Positions 35,662 through 45,192 of a stretch of 64,000 bases of DNA are shown in pieces (position 1 is the stretch's first letter; each line of letters starts with the position of its first letter). Made by a program: the position numbers and the translations under genes. The notes under the pieces were generated by a model. That model had not been told where the DNA came from and did not search any database. It was given only the letters and a program-made list of their open reading frames with translations. The DNA lies in contig UQTV01000001.1 in the NCBI GenBank assembly GCA_900544095.1, positions 124,001 through 188,000 on the forward strand, in the 5' to 3' direction. Origin of the DNA: an uncultured Collinsella sp. (GTDB lineage Bacteria > Actinomycetota > Coriobacteriia > Coriobacteriales > Coriobacteriaceae).

Positions 35662-36744
35662 TTACTTCTCCTCAATAAGCTTGTCGACCTCGGCCATAAG
35701 CGCGTCGACAATTTGGTCCTCAGCTACTTTACCAATGATCTGGCCATGCGAAAAGAGCAAGGCCTGACCACGTCCGCAAGCAACGCCCAGGTCGGCATCA
35801 GAAGCCTCACCGGGGCCATTAACGGCACATCCCATGACGGCAATCGAAAGCGGCGCGGCATAGTTCTTAAGCCGCTCGGTTACTTCCTCGGCGATGGGAA
35901 TCAGGTTAACCTGGCAGCGGGCGCACGTGGGGCAAGAGACAATCTCGGGACCACGGCGACGCAGGCCCAGTGACTGCAAAATTCCCCAGGCGACCGGCGG
36001 CTCCTCAACCGGATCGGCCGTGAGCGACACACGCATGGTGTCGCCGATGCCTTCGGAAAGCAAGATACCCAAGCCTACAGAGCTCTTGATGGTGCCCTGA
36101 AGCTTGGTCCCCGCCTCCGTCACGCCCAGGTGGAGCGGAACATGCGGTATCTCGCGCGACAGGGCGCGATAGGTATCAAGCGTCGTCTGTACGCTATGGG
36201 CCTTGGCGGATAGCACGATGTTGGTAAACCCACGGTCCTCAAAGTGCCGCACAAAGCGCTCGCTCGACATCACGAGCTTTTCGGGCTGCGTGAGGTCGTC
36301 GCGCTCGGCAATATCTTGCTCAAGCGAGCCCGCGTTCACGCCAATGCGAATCGCGCAGCCCGCGGCGCCCGCAGCATCGATCACGGCATCGACCTTGGCC
36401 CAATCGCCGATGTTGCCGGGATTGATACGCAGCTTGGCGGCACCGGCCTCAACGGCGCCAATGGCGAGCTTATGGTTAAAGTGGATATCAGCGACAATCG
36501 GCACCGGAGACTCGGCACAGATGGTGCGGAAACCCTCAAGCGCGGCCTCGGTGGGCACGCTCACACGAACGATATCGCAGCCAGCCTGCGCCAACGCGCA
36601 CACTTGCGCAAGCGTTGCCTGGGCATCAGCGGTATCGGTGCAGGTCATGGATTGGACCACCACCGGCGCGCCGCCACCGATCTGCACACCGCCCACATGC
36701 ACGGGGCGCGTCAACTCGCGAGGCAAAGGATGGGATAAAGACAA
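35662..36744 (-). CDS. ispG: 4-Hydroxy-3-methylbut-2-enyl diphosphate synthase (flavodoxin)
   Basis: [4Fe-4S] enzyme of the MEP isoprenoid pathway. The 360-residue product has the TIM barrel with QSMTCTDTADAQATLAQV, KLRINPGNIG, RIGVNAGSLE, and the C-terminal cluster cysteines in SCPTCARCQVN plus the Glu of NGPGEA. I start it at TTG 36744: GGGGAG stands eight bases ahead and the upstream extension has no homology. It lies 13 bp from rseP. With dxr two genes away this is an MEP-pathway cluster. Confidence 0.95.
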   Translation of the reverse strand: MSLSHPLPRELTRPVHVGGVQIGGGAPVVVQSMTCTDTADAQATLAQVCALAQAGCDIVRVSVPTEAALEGFRTICAESPVPIVADIHFNHKLAIGAVEAGAAKLRINPGNIGDWAKVDAVIDAAGAAGCAIRIGVNAGSLEQDIAERDDLTQPEKLVMSSERFVRHFEDRGFTNIVLSAKAHSVQTTLDTYRALSREIPHVPLHLGVTEAGTKLQGTIKSSVGLGILLSEGIGDTMRVSLTADPVEEPPVAWGILQSLGLRRRGPEIVSCPTCARCQVNLIPIAEEVTERLKNYAAPLSIAVMGCAVNGPGEASDADLGVACGRGQALLFSHGQIIGKVAEDQIVDALMAEVDKLIEEK

Positions 36745-36757
36745 TCCAAACACTCCC

Positions 36758-38119
36758 CTACAGAATAAATCGAAGGATGTCGGAACGAAGCATATAGACA
36801 AACAGCAGCGCAAAGAGCGCGATGCCCACATAGCTCACAATCGTCTGGACCTTGAGCGGAAGCTCGCGGCCCGCAATCTTTTGAATGATCTCGATGACCA
36901 GCTTGCCGCCATCGAGTGGTGGGATGGGCAGCAGGTTCATAAAGCCAAGCGAGAACGAAATGAGCGCGGCAAACGACAGGAACGTTGCGGGGCCGGCAGC
37001 AGCAGCCTGTGAGGACATAACGCTAATACCCACGATCGAAGTAGACTGATCGAGAATCTCCATCGTATGCTGCGGCTGGAGTAGGCGCATCACGCCATCC
37101 GCCGTCTGTACAACATAGGAGAATGACAGACGCGCCGAGGTGATCGGGTCTATACGGACCACCTGCGTAGAGGCATACACACCTAGGCGCTCGTCCTCTT
37201 TGAGCGCAACCGTGGTCGAATGCTGCTTGCCGTCACGCTCGTACTCGATGGCGATATCGTCCTTACCGGCGGCCTTGCCGATGGCATCGTAGACATCCAT
37301 CCAAGTAGAACATGAGACACCGTCAACCGAAAGGATCGCATCACCGGCCTCGATACCCGCCTTGGCGGCAATAGACCCCTCGTCAACCTGACCGATCACG
37401 TTGGTATCCATCGGCACGGTGACACCCGCAATGGAATAGATGCTCATAAGGAGCAAAAAACCCGTCAAGATATTGACGATAATGCCTGCGAGCAGCATAA
37501 AGGCGCGCTTGAGAAAGCCTTGGCCAAGATAGGTGTGCGAGCGTTCTTGCGCAAGGAACTCGGCCTCGCCGCACGGCAGCTCCCACACATCGCCCTCGGC
37601 AGTCGCATGTTCGCGATCGAAACGGCGACCATCAAAGGTGGTATAGCCTGCCGTGTCTCGTGGCAACGTCTGATATTTGGTGGGATAGTAGCTCGGCGAG
37701 GGCTTCTCCCCTTCCTCATACCAGGGCGCGATGGAGCCCCAGCCCAGCAAAAGGGCGCATGCCTCGAGCACATCCTCCTCGGAAAGTTCGAGCTCGACAG
37801 CAAGGTCGGCCACGGTCACGCGACCATGACGATAGATAGCCGCGAGCACGCGATCGGCGCACGAAACATCGGTCGGATCCATACCGCAGATGGCAGCGTA
37901 GCCACCCAGCAGTAGCGGGGTCACGCCAAACTTGGTTCCAATGCGACGCGACGTGTAATGGATGTCAAAGCGGCACGGCAGACCCAAAAAGAACTCGGTC
38001 ACACGGACGCCGCAGGCACGCGCCGCCAAAAAGTGGCCGCCCTCGTGCAAAAACACGAGGACGGAAAGCATCAGCAGGCCCCAAAAGACCGATGAGAGAA
38101 CGCTCAGAACAGTATCCAT
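36758..38119 (-). CDS. rseP: Site-2 intramembrane protease RseP with inserted winged-helix-like domain
   Basis: Zinc metalloprotease that cuts membrane-embedded anti-sigma factors and signal peptide remnants. The 453-residue product has HEGGH in the first membrane helix (about 25-29), a PDZ domain (NVIGQVDEGSIAAKAGIEAGDAILSVDG) and the third-ligand motif NLLPIPPLDGG. Between the first helix and the second, about residues 85-200, is an extra segment with a winged-helix look (RVLAAIYRHGRVTVADLAVE then LELSEEDVLEACALLLGWG). ATG at 38119 is preferred; the ribosome site AAGGA is distant (15 bases). The neighbours dxr, cdsA and ispG match the usual rseP context. Confidence 0.93.
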   Translation of the reverse strand: MDTVLSVLSSVFWGLLMLSVLVFLHEGGHFLAARACGVRVTEFFLGLPCRFDIHYTSRRIGTKFGVTPLLLGGYAAICGMDPTDVSCADRVLAAIYRHGRVTVADLAVELELSEEDVLEACALLLGWGSIAPWYEEGEKPSPSYYPTKYQTLPRDTAGYTTFDGRRFDREHATAEGDVWELPCGEAEFLAQERSHTYLGQGFLKRAFMLLAGIIVNILTGFLLLMSIYSIAGVTVPMDTNVIGQVDEGSIAAKAGIEAGDAILSVDGVSCSTWMDVYDAIGKAAGKDDIAIEYERDGKQHSTTVALKEDERLGVYASTQVVRIDPITSARLSFSYVVQTADGVMRLLQPQHTMEILDQSTSIVGISVMSSQAAAAGPATFLSFAALISFSLGFMNLLPIPPLDGGKLVIEIIQKIAGRELPLKVQTIVSYVGIALFALLFVYMLRSDILRFIL

Positions 38120-38144
38120 AAAACGAAAAAGCAATCCTTATGGG

Positions 38145-39332
38145 TTAGGAACGGGTTGCGGCGAGCACCTGCGCAGCCTTTTCACGCGCCCACGCATCGA
38201 TGTCGCGAAGCTGCTCAAACGAATCGACCACCTGCATATCGTGGGCGTCCATGCAGGATTCCACAATGCGATCGATATCGGTAAAGCTGCAGCCATCGTG
38301 CAGAAAGGCATCGACGGCGACCTCGTTGGCGGCATTGAGCACGCACGGCATGGTGCCACCCGTCTTGCCGGCACGCTCGGCCAGTGTCAGACAGCGGAAG
38401 GTATCCATGTCGGCAGCATCAAACGTGAGCTGCCCCAGCTCGCGGAAATCGATACGAGGCGCCGGGGTATCCCAACGCTCGGGATACGAGAACGCGAACT
38501 GGATGGGAATACGCATGTCGGATGCACCGAGATGCGCCATCACGGAGCCGTCGGCGAACTCGACCATAGAGTGAATCTTGGACTGACGCTGCACGACCAC
38601 GTTAATGAAATCGAGGTCGCAGCTAAACAGATGCATGGCCTCAATGCGCTCCAGGCCCTTGTTCATGAGGGTGGCGGAGTCAATGGTGATCTTGGCACCC
38701 ATGGCCCACGTGGGATGCGCGAGGGCATCGGCACGCGTCACGCGATCGAGCTCGTCGCGCGTGCGGCCAAAGAACGGACCGCCCGAGCAGGTGAGCCAAA
38801 TGCAGTGGGCCTCGCGCGGGTTCTCCCCCAGATAGCACTGGTAGATGGCGGAATGCTCAGAGTCGACCGGAATAAGCTGGCCCGGTTGTGCCAACGGCAT
38901 AAGCAAGTCGCCACCGACGACAAGGGACTCCTTGTTGGCAAGGGCAAGGCGCTTATTCGAGGTCAAAGCCGCATGGCTCGCCTCGAGACCGGCTGCGCCC
39001 ACAATAGCGACAAGCACGCAGTCGACATCGTCGCGATGCGCGAGCTCGCAAACCGCCTGCGCGCCAACGCCGAGCTTCGTTCCCTCGGGCAACTCCTGCA
39101 GCACGGCGTCATCGCCATGATCGACATCGGCCACGGCAACCGCCGGAACCGAGAACTCGCGGGCAGCGGCAACGAGCTCGGAGGTACTGGAGTTAACGGA
39201 CAGCGCCGTCACCTGCAGGCGATCGGCATGCTGGCGGCACACATCGAGCGCCTGGGTGCCGATAGAGCCCGTACAACCCAGGATGGCAACGCGGAGGCGT
39301 CCATCGGGGCCATACGTCGTCTGGAAGGACAT
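38145..39332 (-). CDS. dxr: 1-Deoxy-D-xylulose 5-phosphate reductoisomerase
   Basis: First committed MEP-pathway step, NADPH- and metal-dependent. The 395-residue product has the Rossmann motif LGCTGSIGTQALDV, the NKESLVVGG segment, the metal site PVDSEHSAIYQC and LTCSGGPFFGR, and HPTWAMGAKITIDSATLMNKGLE-type blocks. ATG at 39332 shares one base with the cdsA stop (TAATG). It lies between cdsA and rseP as in many bacteria. Confidence 0.97.
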   Translation of the reverse strand: MSFQTTYGPDGRLRVAILGCTGSIGTQALDVCRQHADRLQVTALSVNSSTSELVAAAREFSVPAVAVADVDHGDDAVLQELPEGTKLGVGAQAVCELAHRDDVDCVLVAIVGAAGLEASHAALTSNKRLALANKESLVVGGDLLMPLAQPGQLIPVDSEHSAIYQCYLGENPREAHCIWLTCSGGPFFGRTRDELDRVTRADALAHPTWAMGAKITIDSATLMNKGLERIEAMHLFSCDLDFINVVVQRQSKIHSMVEFADGSVMAHLGASDMRIPIQFAFSYPERWDTPAPRIDFRELGQLTFDAADMDTFRCLTLAERAGKTGGTMPCVLNAANEVAVDAFLHDGCSFTDIDRIVESCMDAHDMQVVDSFEQLRDIDAWAREKAAQVLAATRS

Positions 39333-40231
39333 TACAGCACGCCTCCGATCATCAGCAACAGCTGCGCGGTGATGCAGCCGAAGATAAGCGAATCGCTACG
39401 ATCGAGCATTCCGCCGTGGCCCGGGATAAGGTTGCCGGAATCTTTGACGCCCACACCGCGCTTGATGCGCGACTCGATAAGGTCGCCGATAACGCCCAGA
39501 ATGGACACGACCACGCCGCACAGCAGCGCATAGGGCAGGCTGAGCTTGTAGAAGTGCGTCGCCCACAGGATGAGCCAAATCAAAACCGAGCCCAAGATGC
39601 CGCCGGCAAACCCCTCCCAGCTCTTTTTGGGAGAGATCTTGGGAACCATCTTGTGCTTGCCGACCCGGCTGCCCACGATGTAGGCAAACGAATCGGAGAC
39701 CCAAAGGGACGCGCAAACGCCCACTGAAAGCAGGGCGCCGGCAAAACCGGGCACGGCATCGCGCAGCAGCACGATAGCCGACAGCATAAAGCCAGTGTAG
39801 ATGGGACCCATGAGCGTCACGGCCACATCAGAGATGCGGGTACGCGGCGACCAGACATACCAAATGCCCACAGCGAGCATCAAGGCAAAAAGCAGGGCAT
39901 TCAGCAACATCGAATCGCCCAACGCCGACAGCGGAAAGAGTACGGCGGCAGCGATACCCATGCGCTCGTTAGCCATCTTGCCATCGAGCCTTGTCATACG
40001 GAAAAACTCATAGCAGCACAGACCGCTCATGACGGAAACAAAGATGGCCGTGGGCACGATACCCAAAACCAGGCACAGGATAAAGACAACGGCGTAGACG
40101 ATACCGGCGGCGGCACGGGTAATAAAGCCCGCCAGCCACGAACCGGTGCCGCTCTTCGCTGCAGGCGCTCCCGCGGTGGCAGCTTTGCGCGCAGGCGTCT
40201 TGGGAGCAGATGCCTTGGGACGATCGGACAC
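39332..40231 (-). CDS. cdsA: Phosphatidate cytidylyltransferase (CDP-diglyceride synthase)
   Basis: Membrane enzyme making CDP-diacylglycerol from phosphatidate and CTP. The 299-residue product has an Ala/Lys/Pro-rich cytosolic head (1-30), about seven to eight membrane helices, and the signature SRIKRGVGVKDSGNLIPGHG followed by GMLDRSDS near the end. The start is GTG at 40231, two bases after the uppS stop. The frr-uppS-cdsA-dxr-rseP order is a textbook envelope cluster. Confidence 0.96.
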   Translation of the reverse strand: MSDRPKASAPKTPARKAATAGAPAAKSGTGSWLAGFITRAAAGIVYAVVFILCLVLGIVPTAIFVSVMSGLCCYEFFRMTRLDGKMANERMGIAAAVLFPLSALGDSMLLNALLFALMLAVGIWYVWSPRTRISDVAVTLMGPIYTGFMLSAIVLLRDAVPGFAGALLSVGVCASLWVSDSFAYIVGSRVGKHKMVPKISPKKSWEGFAGGILGSVLIWLILWATHFYKLSLPYALLCGVVVSILGVIGDLIESRIKRGVGVKDSGNLIPGHGGMLDRSDSLIFGCITAQLLLMIGGVL

Positions 40232-40233
40232 GA

Positions 40234-41028
40234 TTAAGCCTCCTCGGTCTTGCTCAGTCCACCAAACCTACGGTCACGGCCCTGATAGGCCAAAATGGCG
40301 TCGACAAGGCCCCAACGATCAAAGTCGGGCCAATAGGTATCGGTGACGTAGAATTCGGAATAAGCCACCTGCCACAACAGATAGTTCGAAAGGCGCAGCT
40401 CACCAGAGGTGCGAATCACAAGCTCAGGATCGGGAAGGCCGGCGGTATAGAGGTGGGAAGCCACCATGTCGTCATCAATTGCGGCAGGATCGATCTTACC
40501 GGCGGCAGCGTCGAGTGCAATCTGACGGACAGCGCGGGTGATCTCGGCACGCGCGCCGTAGTTGACGGCAAGCGCCAGCGTCATACCGGTGTGATCGGCG
40601 CACTCGGCAAGACCGCGTTCAAAAACGTCGCGGGTCTTCTTGGGCAGCGCGGAAATGTCACCCAAAAAGACAACGCGCACATTTTCGCGCTTCAGAAGCG
40701 GCAGCTCGTCGATAAACGTCTTGGCAAACAGATGCATCAAGACGTTTACCTCATGCTGCGGACGGTTCCAGTTTTCGGTAGAAAACGCATAGGCAGAAAG
40801 CACGTCGACGCCCAGGCGCACGCAGGCGGTAATGATCTCGCGAAGGGAGACGATACCCGCCTTGTGGCCCTCAGTGCGCGCAAGACCGCGCGACGTGGCC
40901 CAACGACCGTTGCCGTCCATGATGCACGAGATATGGTGCGGAATGTTATTGAGGTCAAGGTCGGAAAAACCGACGCCCGCAGGGGCGTCGGCAAAGTACT
41001 CGACCAGTTTATGCTCGTCGTATTGCAC
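40234..41028 (-). CDS. uppS: Undecaprenyl diphosphate synthase (cis-prenyltransferase)
   Basis: Makes the C55 lipid carrier for cell-wall synthesis. The 264-residue product has the FPP/IPP site ISCIMDGNGRWATSRGLART, GHKAG, AYAFSTENWNRP and the C-terminal ELVIRTSGELRLSNYLLWQ. The start is GTG at 41028 with GGAG seven bases ahead, one base after the frr stop. The N-terminus is about 20 residues longer than E. coli UppS. Confidence 0.96.
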   Translation of the reverse strand: MQYDEHKLVEYFADAPAGVGFSDLDLNNIPHHISCIMDGNGRWATSRGLARTEGHKAGIVSLREIITACVRLGVDVLSAYAFSTENWNRPQHEVNVLMHLFAKTFIDELPLLKRENVRVVFLGDISALPKKTRDVFERGLAECADHTGMTLALAVNYGARAEITRAVRQIALDAAAGKIDPAAIDDDMVASHLYTAGLPDPELVIRTSGELRLSNYLLWQVAYSEFYVTDTYWPDFDRWGLVDAILAYQGRDRRFGGLSKTEEA

Positions 41029-41029
41029 C

Positions 41030-41566
41030 TTAGATCTCCATGACCTCGGCTTCTTTTTCCTTCAGAAGCTCCTCGACCTTGGCGACATACTCATCGGTAT
41101 GCTTCTGGACCTTGGCCTGCTCGCGACGTACGTCGTCCTCGGTGAGCTCCTCATCGCGCTCGAGCTTGTTGTTGAAGTCGCGACGGATGTTACGGATAGA
41201 CACCTTGGCCTGCTCGGCGTACTCGCGGCACTCCTTGACGAGCTCGCGACGGCGCTCCTCAGTGGGAGCCGGGAACGGAAGACGAACGACGGTGCCATCG
41301 GAGTTGGGGGTAATACCCAGATCGGAAGCGCCGATGGCCTTGACGATAGCATTGATGAGCGCCTTATCCCACGGCTCGATGAGCAGCATGTGAGCCTCGG
41401 GGGTCTTGACGGCGGCAACCTGCGTGACCGGCGTGGGGACACCGTAATAATCGACGGTGATGTCGGACAGAATGTTGGCGTTGGCACGACCGGTACGGAC
41501 CTTGGAGAAGTTATGCTTGAGGGACTCGAGCGACTTGTCCATATGGGCGGTGATGTTCTCTGCCAT
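41030..41566 (-). CDS. frr: Ribosome recycling factor
   Basis: Splits the post-termination ribosome with EF-G. The 178-residue product has KVRTGRANANILSDITVDYYGVP, the LLIEPWDKALINAIVKAI block and the helical C-terminal arm with RRDFNNKLE. ATG is at 41566, two bases after pyrH stops, so pyrH and frr are coupled. The usual tsf-pyrH-frr order is kept, but a terminator at 42350-42385 separates tsf from pyrH. Confidence 0.97.
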   Translation of the reverse strand: MAENITAHMDKSLESLKHNFSKVRTGRANANILSDITVDYYGVPTPVTQVAAVKTPEAHMLLIEPWDKALINAIVKAIGASDLGITPNSDGTVVRLPFPAPTEERRRELVKECREYAEQAKVSIRNIRRDFNNKLERDEELTEDDVRREQAKVQKHTDEYVAKVEELLKEKEAEVMEI

Positions 41567-41568
41567 GC

Positions 41569-42291
41569 TTAATCCTCCTGATAGACGAGCGTGCCGACGG
41601 GCTCACCCGCGAGCGCGCGCTTGACGGTGTCCTCGCCATCGATGTTGAGGACCAAAATAGGCATACGGTTATCCTGGCACAGGGCCGTAGCTGTGGAATC
41701 CATAACCTGCAGACCGCGAACGAGAACCTCGTGATAGGTAATCTTGTCAAAACGGACGGCATCGGCGCACTTGACGGGATCCTTGTCGTAGATGCCGTCA
41801 ACCTTGGTGGCTTTAATCAGAATCTCGGCGCCGATCTCGCACGCACGAAGAGCCGCGGCGGTGTCGGTCGTAAAGTACGGATTGCCCGAACCGGCGGCAA
41901 AAATAACGACGTTGCCCTTGGAAAGGTGGTTGATGGCGCGACGGCGAATATAGGGCTCGCAGATCTCGTTCATCTGGATAGCGCTCATCACACGGCAGGG
42001 AACGTCGTTATGCTCGAAAGCATCCTGCAGGGCGAGCGCGTTCATAACGGTCGCGAGCATGCCCATGTAGTCGGCCTGAGCACGCTCCATGCCACCGGCA
42101 GCGCCTGCCATGCCGCGGAAAATATTGCCGCCGCCGACAACGACGCCGACCTCATGGCCAACGGCGAGCAGCTCCTTGACCTGCTTGGCAAGATGATCGG
42201 TAACCTTGGGGTCGATGCCATATTGGCCGTCGCCCATCAGCGCTTCGCCGGAAAGCTTAAGAAGCACTCGTTTATATCGGATGTCGGACAA
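41569..42291 (-). CDS. pyrH: UMP kinase
   Basis: Bacterial UMP kinase of the amino-acid-kinase fold, making UDP. The 240-residue product has [41 protein letters not shown] and [12 protein letters not shown]. The start is TTG at 42291 with AGGAGG six bases ahead. It heads the run pyrH-frr-uppS-cdsA-dxr-rseP-ispG-proS. As tsf ends in a terminator, a promoter must lie in 42292-42349, but I could not fix its boxes. Confidence 0.97.
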   Translation of the reverse strand: MSDIRYKRVLLKLSGEALMGDGQYGIDPKVTDHLAKQVKELLAVGHEVGVVVGGGNIFRGMAGAAGGMERAQADYMGMLATVMNALALQDAFEHNDVPCRVMSAIQMNEICEPYIRRRAINHLSKGNVVIFAAGSGNPYFTTDTAAALRACEIGAEILIKATKVDGIYDKDPVKCADAVRFDKITYHEVLVRGLQVMDSTATALCQDNRMPILVLNIDGEDTVKRALAGEPVGTLVYQED

Positions 42292-42349
42292 AGCGATCCT
42301 CCTTTAATTAGACTCTCAATATGATATCAAAGGCTCTGATAAGAGCCAT

Positions 42350-42385
42350 GAAAAAGCAGGCTGTGAGTAAAACCCACAGCCTGCT
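42350..42385 (-). terminator. Intrinsic terminator after tsf
   Basis: On the minus strand AGCAGGCTGTGGG pairs with CTCACAGCCTGCT around a short loop, followed by TTTTTC, 24 bp after the tsf stop. Confidence 0.93.
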
Positions 42386-42408
42386 CATTACCAGCTACAA
42401 GAGCTTAT

Positions 42409-43278
42409 TTACTCGCCACGGACCAGACGGTCAAAGGCAACGACGGTAATGGTGTCGCCGAGCTCCTTGGAGACCTGCTCAGCGTACTTCTTGATGGTGA
42501 GGGAGCTGTCCTTGATGAACTCCTGCTCGGTGAGCACGGACTGCTTGTAGAACTTCTCCAGACGGCCAACAGCCATCTTCTCCTGGATAGCCTCGGGCTT
42601 GCCGGACTCGGCAGCCTGGGCCATGTAGATCTGCTTCTCGTGCTCGACGGTCTCGGCCGGAACCTGATCGCGGGTAGCGCAGATCGGGGCGACGGCGGCA
42701 ACCTGAAGGGCAACGTCGTGAGCGAAGGTCTTGAAGGACTCAGCCTGAGCGGTCTCGGCCTTCTCGAAGGCGAACTCGACGAGGACGCCGATCTTACCAC
42801 CCATGTGGATGTAAGAAGCGAGCGCGCCGTTCTCGGCCTTGCGGGCAGCGAAGCGGGAGATCTTCATGTTCTCGCCCATGATGTGAATCATCTCGGTGAG
42901 CTCGGAGGAAACGGTCTCCTCGCCCATCGGCTTCTCGAGCAGAGCGTCGACGTCAGCAGGCTCGGTGGTAGCGACAACCTCAGCGACCTTAGAAGCAAAG
43001 CCGGTGAACTTGGCGTTGGAGCCAACGAAGTCGGTCTCGCAGGAGAGCTCGAGCAGAGCGCCGGTCTTGCCATCCTCGGAGACGAACGCGGCGACAGCGC
43101 CCTCGTTGGTCTCACGGCCAGCCTTCTTGGCAGCCTTGGCAAGGCCGTTCTTACGCAGAACGTCGACAGCGGCGTCCATGTCGCCGTCAGCCTCGACGAG
43201 AGCCTTCTTGCACTCCATCATCGGGGAGTCGGTCATCTCGCGGAGCTGCTTGACCATAGCGGCGGTAATCTGGGCCAT
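42409..43278 (-). CDS. tsf: Translation elongation factor Ts
   Basis: Nucleotide exchange factor for EF-Tu. The 289-residue product has the N-terminal UBA-like part with TDSPMMECKKALVEADGDMDAA, then GRETNEGAVA and CETDFVGSNAKF, and the two core subdomains. ATG at 43278 has AAAGGAACCACA ahead. It lies 45 bp after rpsB on the same strand, the standard rpsB-tsf pair, and ends at the terminator at 42350-42385. Confidence 0.97.
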   Translation of the reverse strand: MAQITAAMVKQLREMTDSPMMECKKALVEADGDMDAAVDVLRKNGLAKAAKKAGRETNEGAVAAFVSEDGKTGALLELSCETDFVGSNAKFTGFASKVAEVVATTEPADVDALLEKPMGEETVSSELTEMIHIMGENMKISRFAARKAENGALASYIHMGGKIGVLVEFAFEKAETAQAESFKTFAHDVALQVAAVAPICATRDQVPAETVEHEKQIYMAQAAESGKPEAIQEKMAVGRLEKFYKQSVLTEQEFIKDSSLTIKKYAEQVSKELGDTITVVAFDRLVRGE

Positions 43279-43323
43279 TGTGGTTCCTTTCAAAGAGATG
43301 AAAAAGAATTAACTAAGACTGAT

Positions 43324-44052
43324 TTACTCGGCCTTGGGCTCAGCGGCCATCTCGGCCTCGGAGACCTGCTCCTTACCGGAGCCAGCGAGGCAGGCGTCAG
43401 CCATGAGCTCGCACATAAGGGTGACAGCGGAGATAGCGTCATCGTTGCAGGGGATGCCGTACTCGACCTCGTCGGGATCGGAGTTGGTGTCGATCAGAGC
43501 GACGACGGGGATGTTCAGGCGCTGAGCCTCCTTGATGGCGTTCTCCTCGCGCTTAGTGTCGATGACGAAGAGAGCCTGGGGCAGACCCTTCATGTCGCGG
43601 GCGCCACCGAGGTTGGTCTGGAGCTTGGTGAGCTCCTTGCCGAGCACAGCCTGCTCCTTCTTGGGGAGCACTGCCATGCGGCCGTCCTCGACCATGGCCT
43701 CGAGCTCCTCCATGCGGTTGATGCGGGAGCGGATGGTGACGAAGTTGGTCAGCATACCGCCGAGCCAACGCTGGTTGATGTAGGGCATATTAGCGCGCTC
43801 AGCAGCGTTCTTGACGGCCTCCTGAGCCTGCTTCTTGGTGCCGACGAACAGCACGTTGCCACCCTTGGCGACGTTCTTGACGAAGGTGTAGGCCTGGTCG
43901 GCGTCGAGGATGGTCTGCTTGAGGTCGAGGATGTAGATGCCGTTGCGCTCACCGAAGATGAACGGCTTCATCTTGGGGTTCCAGCGACGGGTCTGGTGAC
44001 CGAAGTGGCAGCCGGCCTCGAGCAGGGTGCGGATATTAATCTTGGTAGCCAT
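43324..44052 (-). CDS. rpsB: 30S ribosomal protein S2
   Basis: Ribosomal protein uS2. The 242-residue product opens with [32 protein letters not shown] sequence and holds the [10 protein letters not shown] and [23 protein letters not shown] segments. The C-terminus is acidic ([12 protein letters not shown]). ATG at 44052 has AGGAGGT five bases ahead. It is transcribed from a near-consensus promoter at 44194-44222, with a structured leader of about 135 bases that could serve S2 feedback. Confidence 0.97.
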   Translation of the reverse strand: MATKINIRTLLEAGCHFGHQTRRWNPKMKPFIFGERNGIYILDLKQTILDADQAYTFVKNVAKGGNVLFVGTKKQAQEAVKNAAERANMPYINQRWLGGMLTNFVTIRSRINRMEELEAMVEDGRMAVLPKKEQAVLGKELTKLQTNLGGARDMKGLPQALFVIDTKREENAIKEAQRLNIPVVALIDTNSDPDEVEYGIPCNDDAISAVTLMCELMADACLAGSGKEQVSEAEMAAEPKAE

Positions 44053-44193
44053 GTTAAACCTCCTGTGGTTTGCCTCCGCGCGGGGTCATCCTCCAAAACC
44101 AACCCGGACATGTGCTACCAAAGCCCGGGCACCACGGTATGAAGTAGCCGCGCGTGCGTGATAAAAACATGTTGCCGTGAAGCAACCCGATGA

Positions 44194-44222
44194 ATGATAG
44201 CAGGAATGCATCTTCGTGCCAA
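44194..44222 (-). promoter_or_regulatory. Promoter of rpsB-tsf
   Basis: The minus strand has TTGGCA (44217-44222), 17 bp, TATCAT (44194-44199), with TGC just before the -10 (extended). It is the best promoter in the window. The leader begins with the hairpin GTTGC-N6-GCAAC (44171-44186) right at the expected start. Confidence 0.85.
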
Positions 44223-44271
44223 CCCGCAATCAAAACCACACACCTGAGTGCGGCGCGGGACGTCCCAGCCA

Positions 44272-45192
44272 CTATTCGCCTCGGGGATGGGCTTGAGCCA
44301 CGGCACGTTTGAGCCGATCGGGCGTGAGGTGCGTGTAGATCTGCGTCGTGGACAGGCTCGCATGACCCAGCAGCTCTTGAACCGAGCGCAGGTCCGCACC
44401 GCCCTCGAGCAAGTCGGTCGCAAAGGTATGGCGCATCGCATGCGGGGCGATGTCGGCCGGAATGCCGGCGAGTGTCGCCAGAGTATGGAACCGCCGCCTG
44501 AGCATGGCGGCACTCATGCGATTACCGCGCGCCGATATAAGCAGCGGATGCGGCCCGGTAGTGGGGTCACGGCGCTTTGCCTGAGCGAGCAACTCCGGCC
44601 GCCCCTCCTCAATATAGAGACGCGTCGCCTCGAGCGCACGACGATACAGAGGGACGATACGTTCTTTGCTCCCCTTGCCCCACAGGCGCAGCGTGCGTTC
44701 GGACCACGCAATGGACTCCACATTGAGTGCTGCGAGCTCAGAGATACGGGCGCCCGAGGCATAGAGCAGCTCGAGCATCGTCGCATCGCGCAGTCCCGCG
44801 GGTGTTGAGGTATCAGGCGTCTTGAGCAGCGCCTCCACCTGTTGGGTCGTCAGCACACCGGGTAGATCGCGCGGGAGCTTGGGCGAGGAAATTGCCGAGA
44901 CCACATCGCCCTCCACGACCCCCTCGGCAGCCATCCATCGATAGAGCGATCGGATAGCCGACAGATGCGCCGCAAGCGTTCGGGGAGCCACCTGCTCACG
45001 CGAAAGCTCGGCAAGATAGCGGCGAATGGTGCGCACGTCGGCAGCGAAAGCATCGATATCCTCGCGCTCGCACCAGGCAGCAAAGCGCTCCAGCCTCGAG
45101 CCATAGGCCGTCACCGTGTTGGGAGAAAGTCCCTCGACACGTGAGATATAGGCGATAAACGAGTCGACGGTGTCGTACAGGTCAAAGGCTAT
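44272..45192 (-). CDS. xerC: Tyrosine recombinase XerC (start codon unclear)
   Basis: Site-specific recombinase that resolves chromosome dimers at dif. The catalytic domain is complete: Arg in ASGARISEL, Lys in GKGSKERIVPL, HAMRHTFATDLLEGG and LGHASLSTTQIYTHL with the nucleophile Tyr. The first standard start is GTG at 45114, but that would cut away conserved N-terminal sequence: FDLYDTVDSFIAYISRVEGL, then SPNTV, lies in frame upstream. The open frame reaches back to a TGA at 45214-45216 without ATG, GTG or TTG. GGAGG stands nine bases before an ATA at 45192 that overlaps the trmFO stop (ATAG), so I place the start there tentatively. Confidence 0.8.
   Translation of the reverse strand: MAFDLYDTVDSFIAYISRVEGLSPNTVTAYGSRLERFAAWCEREDIDAFAADVRTIRRYLAELSREQVAPRTLAAHLSAIRSLYRWMAAEGVVEGDVVSAISSPKLPRDLPGVLTTQQVEALLKTPDTSTPAGLRDATMLELLYASGARISELAALNVESIAWSERTLRLWGKGSKERIVPLYRRALEATRLYIEEGRPELLAQAKRRDPTTGPHPLLISARGNRMSAAMLRRRFHTLATLAGIPADIAPHAMRHTFATDLLEGGADLRSVQELLGHASLSTTQIYTHLTPDRLKRAVAQAHPRGE

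Noticed and set aside
35662..36831. Longer ispG start at 36831
   Set aside because: The extra 29 residues overlap the end of rseP, lack homology and have no ribosome site, whereas TTG 36744 has GGGGAG at good spacing.
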